Part shown: positions 34,625-44,469 of the stretch, piece by piece
How positions within the stretch are numbered: position 1 is the stretch's first letter
How the letters are laid out: each line of letters starts with the position of its first letter
Assembly (NCBI RefSeq): GCF_001050035.1
Contig: NZ_CVTA01000011.1
Span: forward strand, 186,001-250,000
DNA length: 64,000 nt
From: Mycolicibacterium komanii
GTDB taxonomy: Bacteria > Actinomycetota > Actinomycetes > Mycobacteriales > Mycobacteriaceae
Direction of reading: 5' to 3'
Notes under the pieces: generated by a model
What the model was told of the DNA's origin: nothing
Database searches by the model: none
Seen by the model: the letters and a program-made list of their open reading frames with translations, nothing else
Position numbers and translations under genes: made by a program

Positions 34625-34660
34625 TATGCGAGCGGCGGCGGATATGCGAGCGGCGGCGGC
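34625..34660. repeat. Two tandem 18-bp repeats
   Basis: TATGCGAGCGGCGGCGG occurs twice in a row (34625-34642 and 34643-34660) in the gap between the convergent lprQ and SDR genes. It may be a simple replication-slippage product; no function is evident. Confidence 0.7.
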
Positions 34661-34679
34661 GCTCGGCGGGGCGGTCGAG

Positions 34680-35438
34680 CTAGGTGCGGCGGTTGAACCG
34701 TGAGCCGCTGGCCCCGCTGACCTGATCGCGCGGCCGCACCACGATCAGGTCGAGGTCGACGTGCGACGGCCGGCTCGCGACGAACCCGATGATCTCGGCG
34801 ATGTCCTCGGCGACCAGCGGAGTGACGCCCTCGTAGACCTTGGCGGCGCGCTCCTCGTCGCCTTCGAACCGGTTCAGCGAGAAGTCGGTCTTCACCATGC
34901 CGGGCGCAACTTCGGTGAGCCGCACCGGTTTTCCGAGCAGCTCGCTGCGCAGCGTGCGGTGCAGCACGCCCTGCGCGTGCTTGGCGGAGGTGTATCCGCC
35001 GCCATTGTCGTAGATCTCAACCGCCGCGATCGACGTGACGGTCACGATCAGTCCGTCGCCGGACGCGATCAGCTTGGGCAGCAGCGCGCGGGTCACCAGC
35101 AGCGTGCCGAGCACGTTGGCCTCCCACATCCAGCGCCAGTGTTCGACGTCGGCCTCGGCGACGGGATCGAGTCCGCGGGCCCCGCCGGCGTTGTTGACCA
35201 ACACGTCCACCCGGTCGACGGCCGCCGCCAGCGCCGAGACGGCCTCCTCAGATGTGACGTCCGCCACAATCGCGGTACCGCCGATCTCCGCAGCGAGGGC
35301 CTTGATGGGAGCCTCTCGGCGGGCCACGCAGACGACGTGAAAGCCTTGTGCAGCAAGAGTTCTCGCGGTTACTTCACCGATCCCGGCACTGGCACCGGTG
35401 ACCACCGCGACACGACCGTCGGCCTGAAAAGTCGTCAT
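34680..35438 (-). CDS. Short-chain dehydrogenase (Rv0484c-like)
   Basis: A 252-residue classical SDR. NADP motif TGASAGIGEVT, basic residue after the second strand (VVCVARREAPI) favouring NADP, NNAGGARGL, Ser in VTVTSIAAVEI and YTSAKHAQ. The start is ATG 35438; the open frame continues far upstream into the divergent ROK gene but that part is not protein-like. Palindromes just upstream (35443-35465) may control it. Substrate unknown. Confidence 0.86.
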   Translation of the reverse strand: MTTFQADGRVAVVTGASAGIGEVTARTLAAQGFHVVCVARREAPIKALAAEIGGTAIVADVTSEEAVSALAAAVDRVDVLVNNAGGARGLDPVAEADVEHWRWMWEANVLGTLLVTRALLPKLIASGDGLIVTVTSIAAVEIYDNGGGYTSAKHAQGVLHRTLRSELLGKPVRLTEVAPGMVKTDFSLNRFEGDEERAAKVYEGVTPLVAEDIAEIIGFVASRPSHVDLDLIVVRPRDQVSGASGSRFNRRT

Positions 35439-35442
35439 CTGC

Positions 35443-35465
35443 CCAACTTTAGTTGGCGTGCTAAA
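35443..35465. promoter_or_regulatory. Candidate operator upstream of SDR gene
   Basis: Two interleaved inverted repeats: CCAACT-TT-AGTTGG (35443-35456) and TTTAG-N8-CTAAA (35448-35465), within 5 bases of the SDR start codon. The region is AT-rich for this genome. The regulator is unknown; the divergent ROK protein is one candidate. Confidence 0.45.
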
Positions 35466-35627
35466 TTCACCGGGTGTTGTCCAGTCAGGCCTGTATGCGG
35501 CGTGCGTGTTGTTGTTGTCGCACGCCTCGCCGCGCCTGACTGTTTCCGGACGACATCGCTGTCCTGCTGAATCGCCGGGTGTGGCTCGAAGACCCCCCGC
35601 AGGCCGATTTCCCCGAAGGACAAGCAG

Positions 35628-36971
35628 ATGCGCACTTCCGTCACCACCACCCTCCCCGCCAAGAGTCCGGTGCGCAGCGCCCAGCATGCCAAGCGCACGC
35701 TGTCGCCCGCGACGCCGCGGTATCCGCAGGCCCGCACGCGGATCGTCGCGCCGTCGCTGAAGGTCGCCGACGCGGCCGCCGGCTCGGTGTTCAGCGCCGC
35801 TCGGCTGCGCGGACCCATCGCCCGTGACGTGATCGCCCAGGTCACCGGCCTGAGCATCGCGACCGTCAACCGTCAGGTCACTGCGCTGCTCGAAGCCGGT
35901 GTGCTGCGGGAACGCGCCGACCTCGCGGTCTCCGGCGCGATCGGGCGGCCCCGGGTTCCGGTCGAGGTGAACCACGAGCCGTTCCTCACGCTCGGCATTC
36001 ACATCGGCGCGAAGACCACCAGCATCGTCGCCACCGACCTGTTCGGTCGCACCCTCGACGTGGTGGAGACACCGACCCCGCGGGGGACGCAGGCCGCGGC
36101 GCTGGCCACACTGGCCGCCAGCGCCCGCCGCTACCTGAGCCGCTGGCATCGTCGCCGCCCGCTGTGGGTCGGGGTCGCGGCCGGCGGCGTCGTCGACAGC
36201 GCGACCGGCTACCTCGACCACCCGCGGCTCGGATGGACGGACGCGCCGGTCGGGCCCGTGCTCGCCGAAGCGCTCGGACTGCCGGTGTCGGTCGCCTCGC
36301 ACGTCGACGCGATGGCGGGCGCCGAACTCCTGCTCGGGGTGCGCAGGCCGCCGTCGTGGCCGGACGCACTGCTGGCCCCCGCCGGGACCAGCCTCTACGT
36401 CTACGCCCGCGAGACCGTCGGCTATGCGCTGTCGATCGGTGGCCGGGTGCACTCACCTGCCAGCGGCCCCGGCACCATCGCCGGGCTGCCCGCCCACTCC
36501 GAATTGCTCGGCGGCACCGGACAATTGGAGTCCACCGTCAGCGACGAGGCGGTGCTGACCGCCGCCCGCAAGGCGCGCATCATCGCGGCCGAGGGTCCGG
36601 GTTCGACCATGCAGGCGCTGCTCAAGACGGCGCGCCAGGGCAACGGACCGGCGCAGGAACTGCTCGCCGAGCGCGCCCGCGTGCTGGGGGAGGCGGTCGC
36701 CCTGCTGCGCGACATGCTCAACCCCGACGATCTGGTGGTCGGCGGTCAGGCGTTCACCGAGTACCCGGAGGGCATGGCCGCCGTGGAGGCCGCGTTCGCG
36801 CAGCGTTCGGTGATGCCCGCCCGCGAGATCCGGCTCACCGCGTTCGGCAACCGCGTGCAGGAGGCCGGCGCCGGCGTGGTGTCGCTCGGCGGGCTGTACG
36901 CCGACCCGATCGGCGCCATGCGGCGCGCTCAGCCGCGCGTGCCCGAAGCCAGGCCCGAAGCCACGGCGTGA
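35628..36971 (+). CDS. ROK-family regulator (Rv0485-like)
   Basis: A 447-residue protein with an N-terminal winged helix (ITGLSIATVNRQVTALLEAGVLRE is the HTH and wing, about residues 65-100) and a C-terminal ROK sugar-kinase-like domain (LGIHIGAKTTSIVATDLFG, then VGVAAGGVVD). The zinc motif CxCGxxGC of active ROK kinases is missing, so it is a regulator rather than a kinase. The ~190-base gap before it is shared with the divergent SDR gene. A weak AAGGA precedes the ATG. In M. tuberculosis Rv0485 acts as a transcription factor. Confidence 0.84.
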   Translation: MRTSVTTTLPAKSPVRSAQHAKRTLSPATPRYPQARTRIVAPSLKVADAAAGSVFSAARLRGPIARDVIAQVTGLSIATVNRQVTALLEAGVLRERADLAVSGAIGRPRVPVEVNHEPFLTLGIHIGAKTTSIVATDLFGRTLDVVETPTPRGTQAAALATLAASARRYLSRWHRRRPLWVGVAAGGVVDSATGYLDHPRLGWTDAPVGPVLAEALGLPVSVASHVDAMAGAELLLGVRRPPSWPDALLAPAGTSLYVYARETVGYALSIGGRVHSPASGPGTIAGLPAHSELLGGTGQLESTVSDEAVLTAARKARIIAAEGPGSTMQALLKTARQGNGPAQELLAERARVLGEAVALLRDMLNPDDLVVGGQAFTEYPEGMAAVEAAFAQRSVMPAREIRLTAFGNRVQEAGAGVVSLGGLYADPIGAMRRAQPRVPEARPEATA

Positions 36972-36995
36972 CGGGGCCCTTTCCGTCGACGGTGT

Positions 36996-37005
36996 AGACA
37001 TGTCT
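36996..37005. promoter_or_regulatory. Palindrome at mshA start
   Basis: AGACATGTCT is a perfect 10-bp palindrome two bases before the mshA GTG. It overlaps TAGACA, which could be a weak -10 for leaderless transcription. A regulatory role is only possible. Confidence 0.3.
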
Positions 37006-37007
37006 GT

Positions 37008-38336
37008 GTGCGCCTAGCGACGGATTCGCCCCGCTTCGATGCCGCCGGACTGCCGGTCCCGAAGCGCGTGGCCGTGCTCTCTGTGCACACATCGCCGCTG
37101 GCCCAGCCCGGTACGGGTGATGCGGGCGGAATGAACGTCTACGTGCTCCAGAGCGCGCTGCAGATGGCCCGCCGCGGCGTCGAGGTGGAGATCTTCACCC
37201 GTGCGACGTCATCGGGCGACCAGCCGATCGTGCGGGTGGCTCCCGGTGTGCTGGTGCGCAACGTTGTTGCCGGGCCGTTCGAGGGCCTCGACAAGTACGA
37301 CCTGCCCACCCAGCTGTGCGCGTTCACCGCGGGGGTGTTGCGGGCCGAGGCCACCCACGAACCCGGCTACTACGACGTCGTCCATTCGCACTACTGGCTG
37401 TCCGGTCAGGTCGGTTGGTTGGCCCGCGACCGCTGGGCGGTGCCGCTGGTGCACACCGCGCACACGCTGGCCGCCGTCAAGAACGCCGCGCTCGCCGACG
37501 GCGACTCACCCGAACCTCCGCTGCGCGCGGTCGGGGAGCAGCAGGTGGTCGACGAGGCCGACCGGTTGATCGTCAACACCGAACATGAAGCGCAGCAACT
37601 GGTTTCGGTTCACCACGCCGATCCGGCGAGGATCGATGTGGTGCATCCGGGCGTCGACCTCGAGACCTTCACACCCGGGGACCGCAACGCCGCGCGCGCC
37701 GCGCTGGGACTCGACGTCGACGAGCAGGTCGTCGCGTTCGTCGGCCGCATCCAGCCGCTCAAGGCGCCCGACGTCGCGCTGCGCGCCGCGGCCAAACTGC
37801 CGGGCGTGCGTGTACTCGTGGCGGGCGGACCGTCGGGCAGCGGGCTGCAGGCCCCCGACGGGCTGGTTCGACTGGCCGCCGATCTGGGTATCTCGGACCT
37901 CGTGACGTTCCTGCCGCCCCAGTCGCGCGAACAACTCGTCAACGTGTACCGGGCCGCCGACCTGGTCGCCGTGCCCAGCTATTCGGAGTCCTTCGGCCTG
38001 GTCGCGATCGAGGCCCAGGCGTGCGGAACGCCGGTGGTGGCCGCGGCGGTCGGCGGGCTGCCGGTCGCCGTGCGCGACGGCGTCACCGGGACGCTGGTCG
38101 ACGGGCACGACGACGACGACTGGGCGCATGCGATCGGCGATCTGCTGCAGCGCGCCGACGACCTTCGGCCCGCGGCCGTCGCGCATGCCGCCACGTTCTC
38201 GTGGGCGCGCACCGTCGACGCGCTGCTGGCCAGCTACGGGCGCGCGATGGCCGACTACCGGGGCCGTCATCAGCTGCGCGACGGCGCCCGCCGCACCGGC
38301 CGGCGATTCGCGAGGCGGCGGGGGGTGCGCGCGTGA
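37008..38336 (+). CDS. mshA: D-inositol-3-phosphate glycosyltransferase (mycothiol synthesis)
   Basis: MshA joins GlcNAc from UDP-GlcNAc to inositol-3-phosphate, the first step of mycothiol synthesis. 442 residues, GT4 GT-B fold: N-terminal [38 protein letters not shown]-terminal nucleotide site [17 protein letters not shown] and the EX7E motif in [26 protein letters not shown] 37008. The end overlaps the YbjN-like gene by 4 bases. Mycothiol restricts this to actinobacteria and fits the mycobacterial assignment. Confidence 0.94.
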   Translation: MRLATDSPRFDAAGLPVPKRVAVLSVHTSPLAQPGTGDAGGMNVYVLQSALQMARRGVEVEIFTRATSSGDQPIVRVAPGVLVRNVVAGPFEGLDKYDLPTQLCAFTAGVLRAEATHEPGYYDVVHSHYWLSGQVGWLARDRWAVPLVHTAHTLAAVKNAALADGDSPEPPLRAVGEQQVVDEADRLIVNTEHEAQQLVSVHHADPARIDVVHPGVDLETFTPGDRNAARAALGLDVDEQVVAFVGRIQPLKAPDVALRAAAKLPGVRVLVAGGPSGSGLQAPDGLVRLAADLGISDLVTFLPPQSREQLVNVYRAADLVAVPSYSESFGLVAIEAQACGTPVVAAAVGGLPVAVRDGVTGTLVDGHDDDDWAHAIGDLLQRADDLRPAAVAHAATFSWARTVDALLASYGRAMADYRGRHQLRDGARRTGRRFARRRGVRA

Positions 38337-38842
38337 GCACAGACGCGGCGAAGGTCATCGAGCAGGCGTGCAAGGAGAACGACCTGGTCTGCACGTATCA
38401 CGAAGGTGCGCACGGCGGGTTGCCCGGCATCATCGTCGAACTGCCCGGCGAGCGCCGACTCAAGACCAACACCATCCTGTCGATCGGCGAGCACTCGGTG
38501 CGGATCGAGGCGTTCGTCTGCCGCAAACCCGACGAGAACCACGAGGGTGTGTACCGGTTCCTGCTCAAGCGCAATCGCCGGTTGTACGGCGTCGCGTACA
38601 CGCTCGACAACGTGGGCGACATTTATCTCGTCGGCCGGATGTCGCTGGAGTCGGTGACGTCCGACGAGGTCGACCGGATCCTCGGCCAGGTGCTCGAAGC
38701 CGTCGACAGCGACTTCAACACGTTGCTGGAGTTGGGTTTTCGCTCCTCGATCCAGAAGGAGTGGGAGTGGCGGGTGTCGCGCGGCGAGTCGCTGAAGAAC
38801 CTGCAGGCGTTCGCCCACCTCATCGACGACGAGGACGACTGA
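38333..38842 (+). CDS. YbjN-domain protein (Rv0487-like)
   Basis: A 169-residue protein from GTG 38333, overlapping mshA. It has the YbjN/type III chaperone-like fold pattern: helix, then strands ([50 protein letters not shown]), then C-terminal helices. Molecular role unknown. Position matches Rv0487. The equivalent of Rv0488 (LysE family), which follows it in M. tuberculosis, is not here; gpm1 comes next. Confidence 0.8.
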   Translation: MSTDAAKVIEQACKENDLVCTYHEGAHGGLPGIIVELPGERRLKTNTILSIGEHSVRIEAFVCRKPDENHEGVYRFLLKRNRRLYGVAYTLDNVGDIYLVGRMSLESVTSDEVDRILGQVLEAVDSDFNTLLELGFRSSIQKEWEWRVSRGESLKNLQAFAHLIDDEDD

Positions 38843-38853
38843 CCGACCTCCGA

Positions 38854-38859
38854 TAGGCT
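38854..38859 (+). promoter_or_regulatory. Leaderless -10 box (gpm1)
   Basis: TAGGCT, seven bases before the ATG of gpm1 at 38867. Confidence 0.5.
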
Positions 38860-38866
38860 TCGGCGC

Positions 38867-39616
38867 ATGGGTGACTGCACGCTGATCCTGCTCCGCCACG
38901 GCGAGAGCGAATGGAACGAGAAGAACCTGTTCACCGGCTGGGTCGACGTCGACCTCACCGAGAAGGGCCGCGCCGAAGCCGTGCGCGCCGGCGAACTGAT
39001 CAGAGAACTCGACCGTCAACCCGATGTGCTCTACACCTCGCTGCTGCGCCGTGCGATCACGACCGCGAACCTGGCGCTGGACAAGGCCGACCGGCATTGG
39101 ATCCCCGTGCACCGCGACTGGCGGCTCAACGAGCGGCACTACGGCGCGCTCCAGGGTCTGAACAAGGCCGAGACCAAGGAGAAGTACGGCGAGGAACAGT
39201 TCATGGCGTGGCGGCGCAGCTACGACCCGCCGCCGCCGCCGATCGAAGAAGGCAGCACCTACAGCCAGGACGGCGACCGCCGCTACGCCGACGTGCCGGG
39301 CGGCCCGCCGCGCACCGAATGCCTCAAGGATGTCGTCGAGCGGTTCGTGCCGTACTACACCTCGACGATCGAACCGGATCTGCGGGCCGGTAAGACCGTG
39401 CTGATCGCCGCGCACGGCAACTCACTGCGCGCGCTGGTCAAACACCTCGACGGCATGTCCGACGAGGACGTCGTGGGGCTCAACATCCCGACCGGCATCC
39501 CGCTGCGCTACGACCTGGACTCCGATCTGAAGCCGACGATCGTCGGCGGCACCTACCTCGATCCCGAGGCCGCGGCCGCCGGCGCCGCCGCGGTGGCGTC
39601 GCAGGGCGCCAAGTAG
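38867..39616 (+). CDS. gpm1: Phosphoglycerate mutase, 2,3-BPG-dependent
   Basis: Full-length 249-residue enzyme interconverting 2- and 3-phosphoglycerate in glycolysis. Catalytic His in [35 protein letters not shown], acid Glu in [13 protein letters not shown], second His in [16 protein letters not shown]. The part from residue ~135 on is repeated further along as a truncated fragment, the left end of the tandem duplication. senX3 follows after 138 bases. Confidence 0.94.
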   Translation: MGDCTLILLRHGESEWNEKNLFTGWVDVDLTEKGRAEAVRAGELIRELDRQPDVLYTSLLRRAITTANLALDKADRHWIPVHRDWRLNERHYGALQGLNKAETKEKYGEEQFMAWRRSYDPPPPPIEEGSTYSQDGDRRYADVPGGPPRTECLKDVVERFVPYYTSTIEPDLRAGKTVLIAAHGNSLRALVKHLDGMSDEDVVGLNIPTGIPLRYDLDSDLKPTIVGGTYLDPEAAAAGAAAVASQGAK

Positions 39617-39742
39617 GCGCTGTTCCGCGCGACGGCGAACGGACGGTTAACGGGGAAGGACGAGCGGCCGAATTTCCGTCTTTCCGTCTGTGACTTGTCC
39701 CGGTTTGGCCGCACGCTGCTGGGATGACGTTCACCCGATGCG

Positions 39743-39748
39743 TACGAT
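39743..39748 (+). promoter_or_regulatory. Leaderless -10 box (senX3 copy 1)
   Basis: TACGAT, six bases before the GTG of senX3. A GTTCACC half-site resembling phosphate-regulon RegX3 boxes lies at 39729-39735, compatible with autoregulation but not proof. Confidence 0.45.
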
Positions 39749-39754
39749 TTTCGC

Positions 39755-40939
39755 GTGAGTGTCGTCTCGGCACTGCTGCTGACAGCGGTGGTCGCACTGC
39801 TCGCTCTGGCGACCGGTGTCGCGCTCGGGGCGAAGCGCAGGCCCCGTCTCATGGACCGCCGACAGCGGCGCACCACCGCGCAGACCGGAATCACCGTCTC
39901 GCAGATGCTCTCCCACATCGCATCGCGCGCGCCCACCGGGATCGTCGTGGTCGATCACTTCCGTGACGTCGTGTACGCCAACGACCGGGCCCGCGAGCTG
40001 GGCCTGGTGCGGGACCGGCTGCTCGACGACCGCGCCTGGCGGGCCGCCGAACGCACGCTGGCCACCGGCGAGTCGGTCGACGTCGACCTCGCGGCCGACA
40101 AGCGGGCCAACCCCGGCCGGTCCGGCCTGTCGGTGCGGGGACACGTCCAGCTGCTCACCGACCAGGATCGCCGCTTCGCGGTCGTCTACGTCGACGATCA
40201 CTCCGAGTACGCCCGCATGGAGGCCACCCGGCGCGATTTCGTTGCCAACGTCAGCCATGAGCTCAAGACGCCGGTCGGTGCGATGGGCGTGCTGGCCGAG
40301 GCGCTGCTCGCATCGTCCGACGACCCCGAAACCGTGCGCCGGTTCGCCGAGAAGATGGTCGCCGAGTCCAACCGGCTGGCCAACATGATCGGCGAGCTCA
40401 TCGAGCTGTCCCGGCTGCAGGGCGCCGAACGGCTGCCCGACCTGACCGCGGTCGACGTCGACACCGTGGTGGCCGAGGCACTGTCGCGGCACAAGGTGCC
40501 CGCCGACAACGCCGACATCAAGATCACCACCGATTCGCCGACGGGCTTCCGCGCCCTCGGTGATCAGCCGCTGCTGGTCACCGCGATCGCGAACCTGGTC
40601 TCCAACGCGATCGCCTACTCACCGCACGGGTCGTCGGTGTCGATCAGCCGCAGGCGCCGCGGAAACAACATCGAGATCGCCGTCACCGACCGCGGTATCG
40701 GTATCGCCCGCGAGGACCAGGAGCGGGTGTTCGAGCGATTCTTCCGCGTCGACAAGGCGCGGTCCCGGGCCACCGGCGGCACCGGGCTCGGGTTGGCCAT
40801 CGTCAAACACGTGGCGGCCAACCACAACGGAAACATCCGGCTGTGGAGTCAGCCGGGAACGGGATCGACGTTCACCCTGTCGATTCCGGCCTATCCCGAT
40901 CACGAATCGGACGACCGAGAGGACCAGCGAAACCAATGA
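39755..40939 (+). CDS. senX3: Sensor histidine kinase SenX3, copy 1
   Basis: A 394-residue membrane kinase that, with RegX3, controls the response to phosphate limitation. N-terminal transmembrane segment ([22 protein letters not shown]; one clear helix plus a possible shallow second), a PAS domain (about residues 50-150), HisKA with phospho-acceptor His168 in [10 protein letters not shown], and HATPase motifs (N box [32 protein letters not shown]). GTG 39755. The stop overlaps the regX3 start (ATGA). The protein is identical to copy 2. Confidence 0.95.
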   Translation: MSVVSALLLTAVVALLALATGVALGAKRRPRLMDRRQRRTTAQTGITVSQMLSHIASRAPTGIVVVDHFRDVVYANDRARELGLVRDRLLDDRAWRAAERTLATGESVDVDLAADKRANPGRSGLSVRGHVQLLTDQDRRFAVVYVDDHSEYARMEATRRDFVANVSHELKTPVGAMGVLAEALLASSDDPETVRRFAEKMVAESNRLANMIGELIELSRLQGAERLPDLTAVDVDTVVAEALSRHKVPADNADIKITTDSPTGFRALGDQPLLVTAIANLVSNAIAYSPHGSSVSISRRRRGNNIEIAVTDRGIGIAREDQERVFERFFRVDKARSRATGGTGLGLAIVKHVAANHNGNIRLWSQPGTGSTFTLSIPAYPDHESDDREDQRNQ

Positions 40940-41622
40940 CCAGTGTGCTGATCGTGGAGGACGAGGAGTCCTTGGCCGATCCCCTGGCCTACCTTCTTCG
41001 CAAAGAGGGCTTCGAAGCCACCATCGTCACCGACGGACCGGCGGCCCTGGCCGAATTCGAGCGTTCCGGCGCCGACATCGTGCTGCTCGACCTGATGCTC
41101 CCCGGAATGAGCGGAACCGACGTGTGTCGTCAATTGCGTTCGCGCTCAAGTGTTCCGGTGATCATGGTGACCGCCCGCGACAGTGAGATCGACAAGGTCG
41201 TCGGGCTCGAGCTCGGCGCCGACGACTACGTCACCAAGCCGTACTCGGCCCGTGAACTGATCGCCCGCATCCGCGCGGTGTTGCGGCGCGGCGCCGACAA
41301 TGAGGACACCGGCGTCGGCGACGGTGTGCTGGAGGCCGGACCCGTCCGGATGGACGTCGAACGCCACGTCGTTTCCGTCAACGGAGAGCCGGTTACGTTG
41401 CCGCTCAAGGAGTTCGACCTTCTCGAGTATCTGATGCGCAACAGCGGACGGGTGCTCACCCGTGGCCAGCTCATCGACCGCGTATGGGGTGCCGATTACG
41501 TCGGCGACACGAAAACCCTTGACGTCCATGTGAAGCGGCTGCGGTCCAAGATCGAGGCCGATCCCGCCAACCCCGTACACCTGGTCACCGTCCGCGGCCT
41601 CGGCTACAAACTCGAGGGCTGA
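40936..41622 (+). CDS. regX3: Response regulator RegX3, copy 1
   Basis: A 228-residue OmpR/PhoB-type regulator. Receiver with phospho-acceptor Asp52 ([10 protein letters not shown]), Lys in YVTKPYS, and C-terminal winged helix ([40 protein letters not shown]). ATG 40936 overlaps senX3; a longer frame starting upstream lies in senX3 and is not used. It activates phosphate-uptake and related genes. Identical to copy 2. Confidence 0.95.
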   Translation: MTSVLIVEDEESLADPLAYLLRKEGFEATIVTDGPAALAEFERSGADIVLLDLMLPGMSGTDVCRQLRSRSSVPVIMVTARDSEIDKVVGLELGADDYVTKPYSARELIARIRAVLRRGADNEDTGVGDGVLEAGPVRMDVERHVVSVNGEPVTLPLKEFDLLEYLMRNSGRVLTRGQLIDRVWGADYVGDTKTLDVHVKRLRSKIEADPANPVHLVTVRGLGYKLEG

Positions 41623-41651
41623 TTTCCTGCCCTCGCGCATATCAAGGCGCG

Positions 41652-41802
41652 TTAACCCGTGGTGCCGCCCATGATCTCGAGGACATCGAATGTGTTGACG
41701 CCCGCGGTGACCGACGGGTCGCGCTCGGCGATCGCGATCACCTCGGCGCGGTCGGCGGCGCGCAGCACGCCCAGTCCCCACACGCCTTCCGGATCGGCGA
41801 CC
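41652..41802 (-). pseudogene. 3' remnant of YCII-family gene at duplication junction
   Basis: The last ~49 codons of the YCII gene (ending [11 protein letters not shown]), identical to 44176-44326, cut at the duplication junction. Upstream on this strand the frame continues into antisense of the gpm1 fragment, where an ATG at 41939 would give a chimeric 95-residue protein. The normal start, ribosome binding site and operon partner (Rv0495c-like gene) are lost. Confidence 0.85.
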
Positions 41803-42140
41803 CCCGCTACGCCGACGTGCCGGGCGGCCCGCCGCGCACTGAATGCCTCAAGGATGTCGTCGAGCGGTTCGTGCCGTACTACACCTCGACGATCGAACCG
41901 GATCTGCGGGCCGGTAAGACCGTGCTGATCGCCGCGCACGGCAACTCACTGCGCGCGCTGGTCAAACACCTCGACGGCATGTCCGACGAGGACGTCGTGG
42001 GGCTCAACATCCCGACCGGCATCCCGCTGCGCTACGACCTGGACTCCGATCTGAAGCCGACGATCGTCGGCGGCACCTACCTCGATCCCGAGGCCGCGGC
42101 CGCCGGCGCCGCCGCGGTGGCGTCGCAGGGCGCCAAGTAG
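41795..42140 (+). pseudogene. 3' fragment of gpm1 at duplication junction
   Basis: Codons ~135-249 of gpm1, without the N-terminal catalytic His region. An in-frame GTG at 41817 could give 107 residues, but there is no promoter or ribosome binding site evident. It differs from the intact gene at 41840 (T for C, silent in the Thr codon) and at the junction base 41803. It cannot be an active mutase. Confidence 0.88.
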
Positions 42141-42266
42141 GCGCTGTTCCGCGCGACGGCGAACGGACGGTTAACGGGGAAGGACGAGCGGCCGAATTTC
42201 CGTCTTTCCGTCTGTGACTTGTCCCGGTTTGGCCGCACGCTGCTGGGATGACGTTCACCCGATGCG

Positions 42267-42272
42267 TACGAT
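42267..42272 (+). promoter_or_regulatory. Leaderless -10 box (senX3 copy 2)
   Basis: TACGAT, six bases before the second senX3 GTG; the whole upstream region (42141-42278) equals that of copy 1, including the GTTCACC half-site at 42253-42259. Confidence 0.45.
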
Positions 42273-42278
42273 TTTCGC

Positions 42279-43463
42279 GTGAGTGTCGTCTCGGCACTGC
42301 TGCTGACAGCGGTGGTCGCACTGCTCGCTCTGGCGACCGGTGTCGCGCTCGGGGCGAAGCGCAGGCCCCGTCTCATGGACCGCCGACAGCGGCGCACCAC
42401 CGCGCAGACCGGAATCACCGTCTCGCAGATGCTCTCCCACATCGCATCGCGCGCGCCCACCGGGATCGTCGTGGTCGATCACTTCCGTGACGTCGTGTAC
42501 GCCAACGACCGGGCCCGCGAGCTGGGCCTGGTGCGGGACCGGCTGCTCGACGACCGCGCCTGGCGGGCCGCCGAACGCACGCTGGCCACCGGCGAGTCGG
42601 TCGACGTCGACCTCGCGGCCGACAAGCGGGCCAACCCCGGCCGGTCCGGCCTGTCGGTGCGGGGACACGTCCAGCTGCTCACCGACCAGGATCGCCGCTT
42701 CGCGGTCGTCTACGTCGACGATCACTCCGAGTACGCCCGCATGGAGGCCACCCGGCGCGATTTCGTTGCCAACGTCAGCCATGAGCTCAAGACGCCGGTC
42801 GGTGCGATGGGCGTGCTGGCCGAGGCGCTGCTCGCATCGTCCGACGACCCCGAAACCGTGCGCCGGTTCGCCGAGAAGATGGTCGCCGAGTCCAACCGGC
42901 TGGCCAACATGATCGGCGAGCTCATCGAGCTGTCCCGGCTGCAGGGCGCCGAACGGCTGCCCGACCTGACCGCGGTCGACGTCGACACCGTGGTGGCCGA
43001 GGCACTGTCGCGGCACAAGGTGCCCGCCGACAACGCCGACATCAAGATCACCACCGATTCGCCGACGGGCTTCCGCGCCCTCGGTGATCAGCCGCTGCTG
43101 GTCACCGCGATCGCGAACCTGGTCTCCAACGCGATCGCCTACTCACCGCACGGGTCGTCGGTGTCGATCAGCCGCAGGCGCCGCGGAAACAACATCGAGA
43201 TCGCCGTCACCGACCGCGGTATCGGTATCGCCCGCGAGGACCAGGAGCGGGTGTTCGAGCGATTCTTCCGCGTCGACAAGGCGCGGTCCCGGGCCACCGG
43301 CGGCACCGGGCTCGGGTTGGCCATCGTCAAACACGTGGCGGCCAACCACAACGGAAACATCCGGCTGTGGAGTCAGCCGGGAACGGGATCGACGTTCACC
43401 CTGTCGATTCCGGCCTATCCCGATCACGAATCGGACGACCGAGAGGACCAGCGAAACCAATGA
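42279..43463 (+). CDS. senX3: Sensor histidine kinase SenX3, copy 2
   Basis: Identical to the 394-residue SenX3 at 39755, with the same domains (transmembrane segment, PAS, HisKA His168, HATPase). Because the upstream promoter region is duplicated too, this copy should be expressed like the first, doubling gene dosage. Upstream lies a dead gpm1 fragment instead of the intact gene, so any read-through from gpm1 is lost here. Confidence 0.95.
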   Translation: MSVVSALLLTAVVALLALATGVALGAKRRPRLMDRRQRRTTAQTGITVSQMLSHIASRAPTGIVVVDHFRDVVYANDRARELGLVRDRLLDDRAWRAAERTLATGESVDVDLAADKRANPGRSGLSVRGHVQLLTDQDRRFAVVYVDDHSEYARMEATRRDFVANVSHELKTPVGAMGVLAEALLASSDDPETVRRFAEKMVAESNRLANMIGELIELSRLQGAERLPDLTAVDVDTVVAEALSRHKVPADNADIKITTDSPTGFRALGDQPLLVTAIANLVSNAIAYSPHGSSVSISRRRRGNNIEIAVTDRGIGIAREDQERVFERFFRVDKARSRATGGTGLGLAIVKHVAANHNGNIRLWSQPGTGSTFTLSIPAYPDHESDDREDQRNQ

Positions 43464-44146
43464 CCAGTGTGCTGATCGTGGAGGACGAGGAGTCCTTGGC
43501 CGATCCCCTGGCCTACCTTCTTCGCAAAGAGGGCTTCGAAGCCACCATCGTCACCGACGGACCGGCGGCCCTGGCCGAATTCGAGCGTTCCGGCGCCGAC
43601 ATCGTGCTGCTCGACCTGATGCTCCCCGGAATGAGCGGAACCGACGTGTGTCGTCAATTGCGTTCGCGCTCAAGTGTTCCGGTGATCATGGTGACCGCCC
43701 GCGACAGTGAGATCGACAAGGTCGTCGGGCTCGAGCTCGGCGCCGACGACTACGTCACCAAGCCGTACTCGGCCCGTGAACTGATCGCCCGCATCCGCGC
43801 GGTGTTGCGGCGCGGCGCCGACAATGAGGACACCGGCGTCGGCGACGGTGTGCTGGAGGCCGGACCCGTCCGGATGGACGTCGAACGCCACGTCGTTTCC
43901 GTCAACGGAGAGCCGGTTACGTTGCCGCTCAAGGAGTTCGACCTTCTCGAGTATCTGATGCGCAACAGCGGACGGGTGCTCACCCGTGGCCAGCTCATCG
44001 ACCGCGTATGGGGTGCCGATTACGTCGGCGACACGAAAACCCTTGACGTCCATGTGAAGCGGCTGCGGTCCAAGATCGAGGCCGATCCCGCCAACCCCGT
44101 ACACCTGGTCACCGTCCGCGGCCTCGGCTACAAACTCGAGGGCTGA
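43460..44146 (+). CDS. regX3: Response regulator RegX3, copy 2
   Basis: Identical to the 228-residue RegX3 at 40936 (Asp52 receiver, PhoB-type winged helix), overlapping senX3 copy 2 by 4 bases. It converges with the intact YCII gene, 29 bases away, the arrangement expected for the ancestral single copy. Confidence 0.95.
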   Translation: MTSVLIVEDEESLADPLAYLLRKEGFEATIVTDGPAALAEFERSGADIVLLDLMLPGMSGTDVCRQLRSRSSVPVIMVTARDSEIDKVVGLELGADDYVTKPYSARELIARIRAVLRRGADNEDTGVGDGVLEAGPVRMDVERHVVSVNGEPVTLPLKEFDLLEYLMRNSGRVLTRGQLIDRVWGADYVGDTKTLDVHVKRLRSKIEADPANPVHLVTVRGLGYKLEG

Positions 44147-44175
44147 TTTCCTGCCCTCGCGCATATCAAGGCGCG

Positions 44176-44469
44176 TTAACCCGTGGTGCCGCCCATGATC
44201 TCGAGGACATCGAATGTGTTGACGCCCGCGGTGACCGACGGGTCGCGCTCGGCGATCGCGATCACCTCGGCGCGGTCGGCGGCGCGCAGCACGCCCAGTC
44301 CCCACACGCCTTCCGGATCGGCGACCGGCCCGTAGACGACGACGCGGCCGTCGGCCAGAAGCTGCTGCCAGTACTCCTGATGCTCGGTCATGGCCTGCTG
44401 TTCGGCGGGCGTCATGGTCTGCGCGAAATCCGCGCGCGGCGGGATCAGTCGGAACAGAAAGAGGCTCAT
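44176..44469 (-). CDS. YCII-family protein
   Basis: A 97-residue YCII-domain protein ([52 protein letters not shown], then FDVLEIMGG). Members have a ferredoxin-like fold with a conserved His/Asp pair and are thought to be small enzymes or stress factors. ATG 44469 overlaps the stop of the Rv0495c-like gene, so it is the second gene of that operon. Its last ~49 codons recur at 41652 as a remnant. Confidence 0.82.
   Translation of the reverse strand: MSLFLFRLIPPRADFAQTMTPAEQQAMTEHQEYWQQLLADGRVVVYGPVADPEGVWGLGVLRAADRAEVIAIAERDPSVTAGVNTFDVLEIMGGTTG

Larger units (their letters stand above)
39271..41802. repeat. Tandem duplication, copy 1 (unit 2,524 bp)
   Basis: The region from inside gpm1 through senX3, regX3 and into the YCII gene is repeated head-to-tail at 41795-44326. 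By eye the copies differ only at the junction base (41803) and at 41840 (T instead of C at 39316). The parental ends share the 9-base microhomology CGGCGACCG (39271-39279 and 44319-44327). Confidence 0.93.
41795..44326. repeat. Tandem duplication, copy 2 (unit 2,524 bp)
   Basis: Second copy of the senX3-regX3 unit; its right end runs into the intact YCII gene. See copy 1 for the boundaries and differences. Confidence 0.93.

Noticed and set aside
35439..36452. N-terminal extension of the Rv0484c-like SDR frame of over 300 codons
   Set aside because: It lies antisense to the ROK gene and its composition is of shadow type. The SDR fold starts at ATG 35438 (MTTFQADGRVAVVTG).
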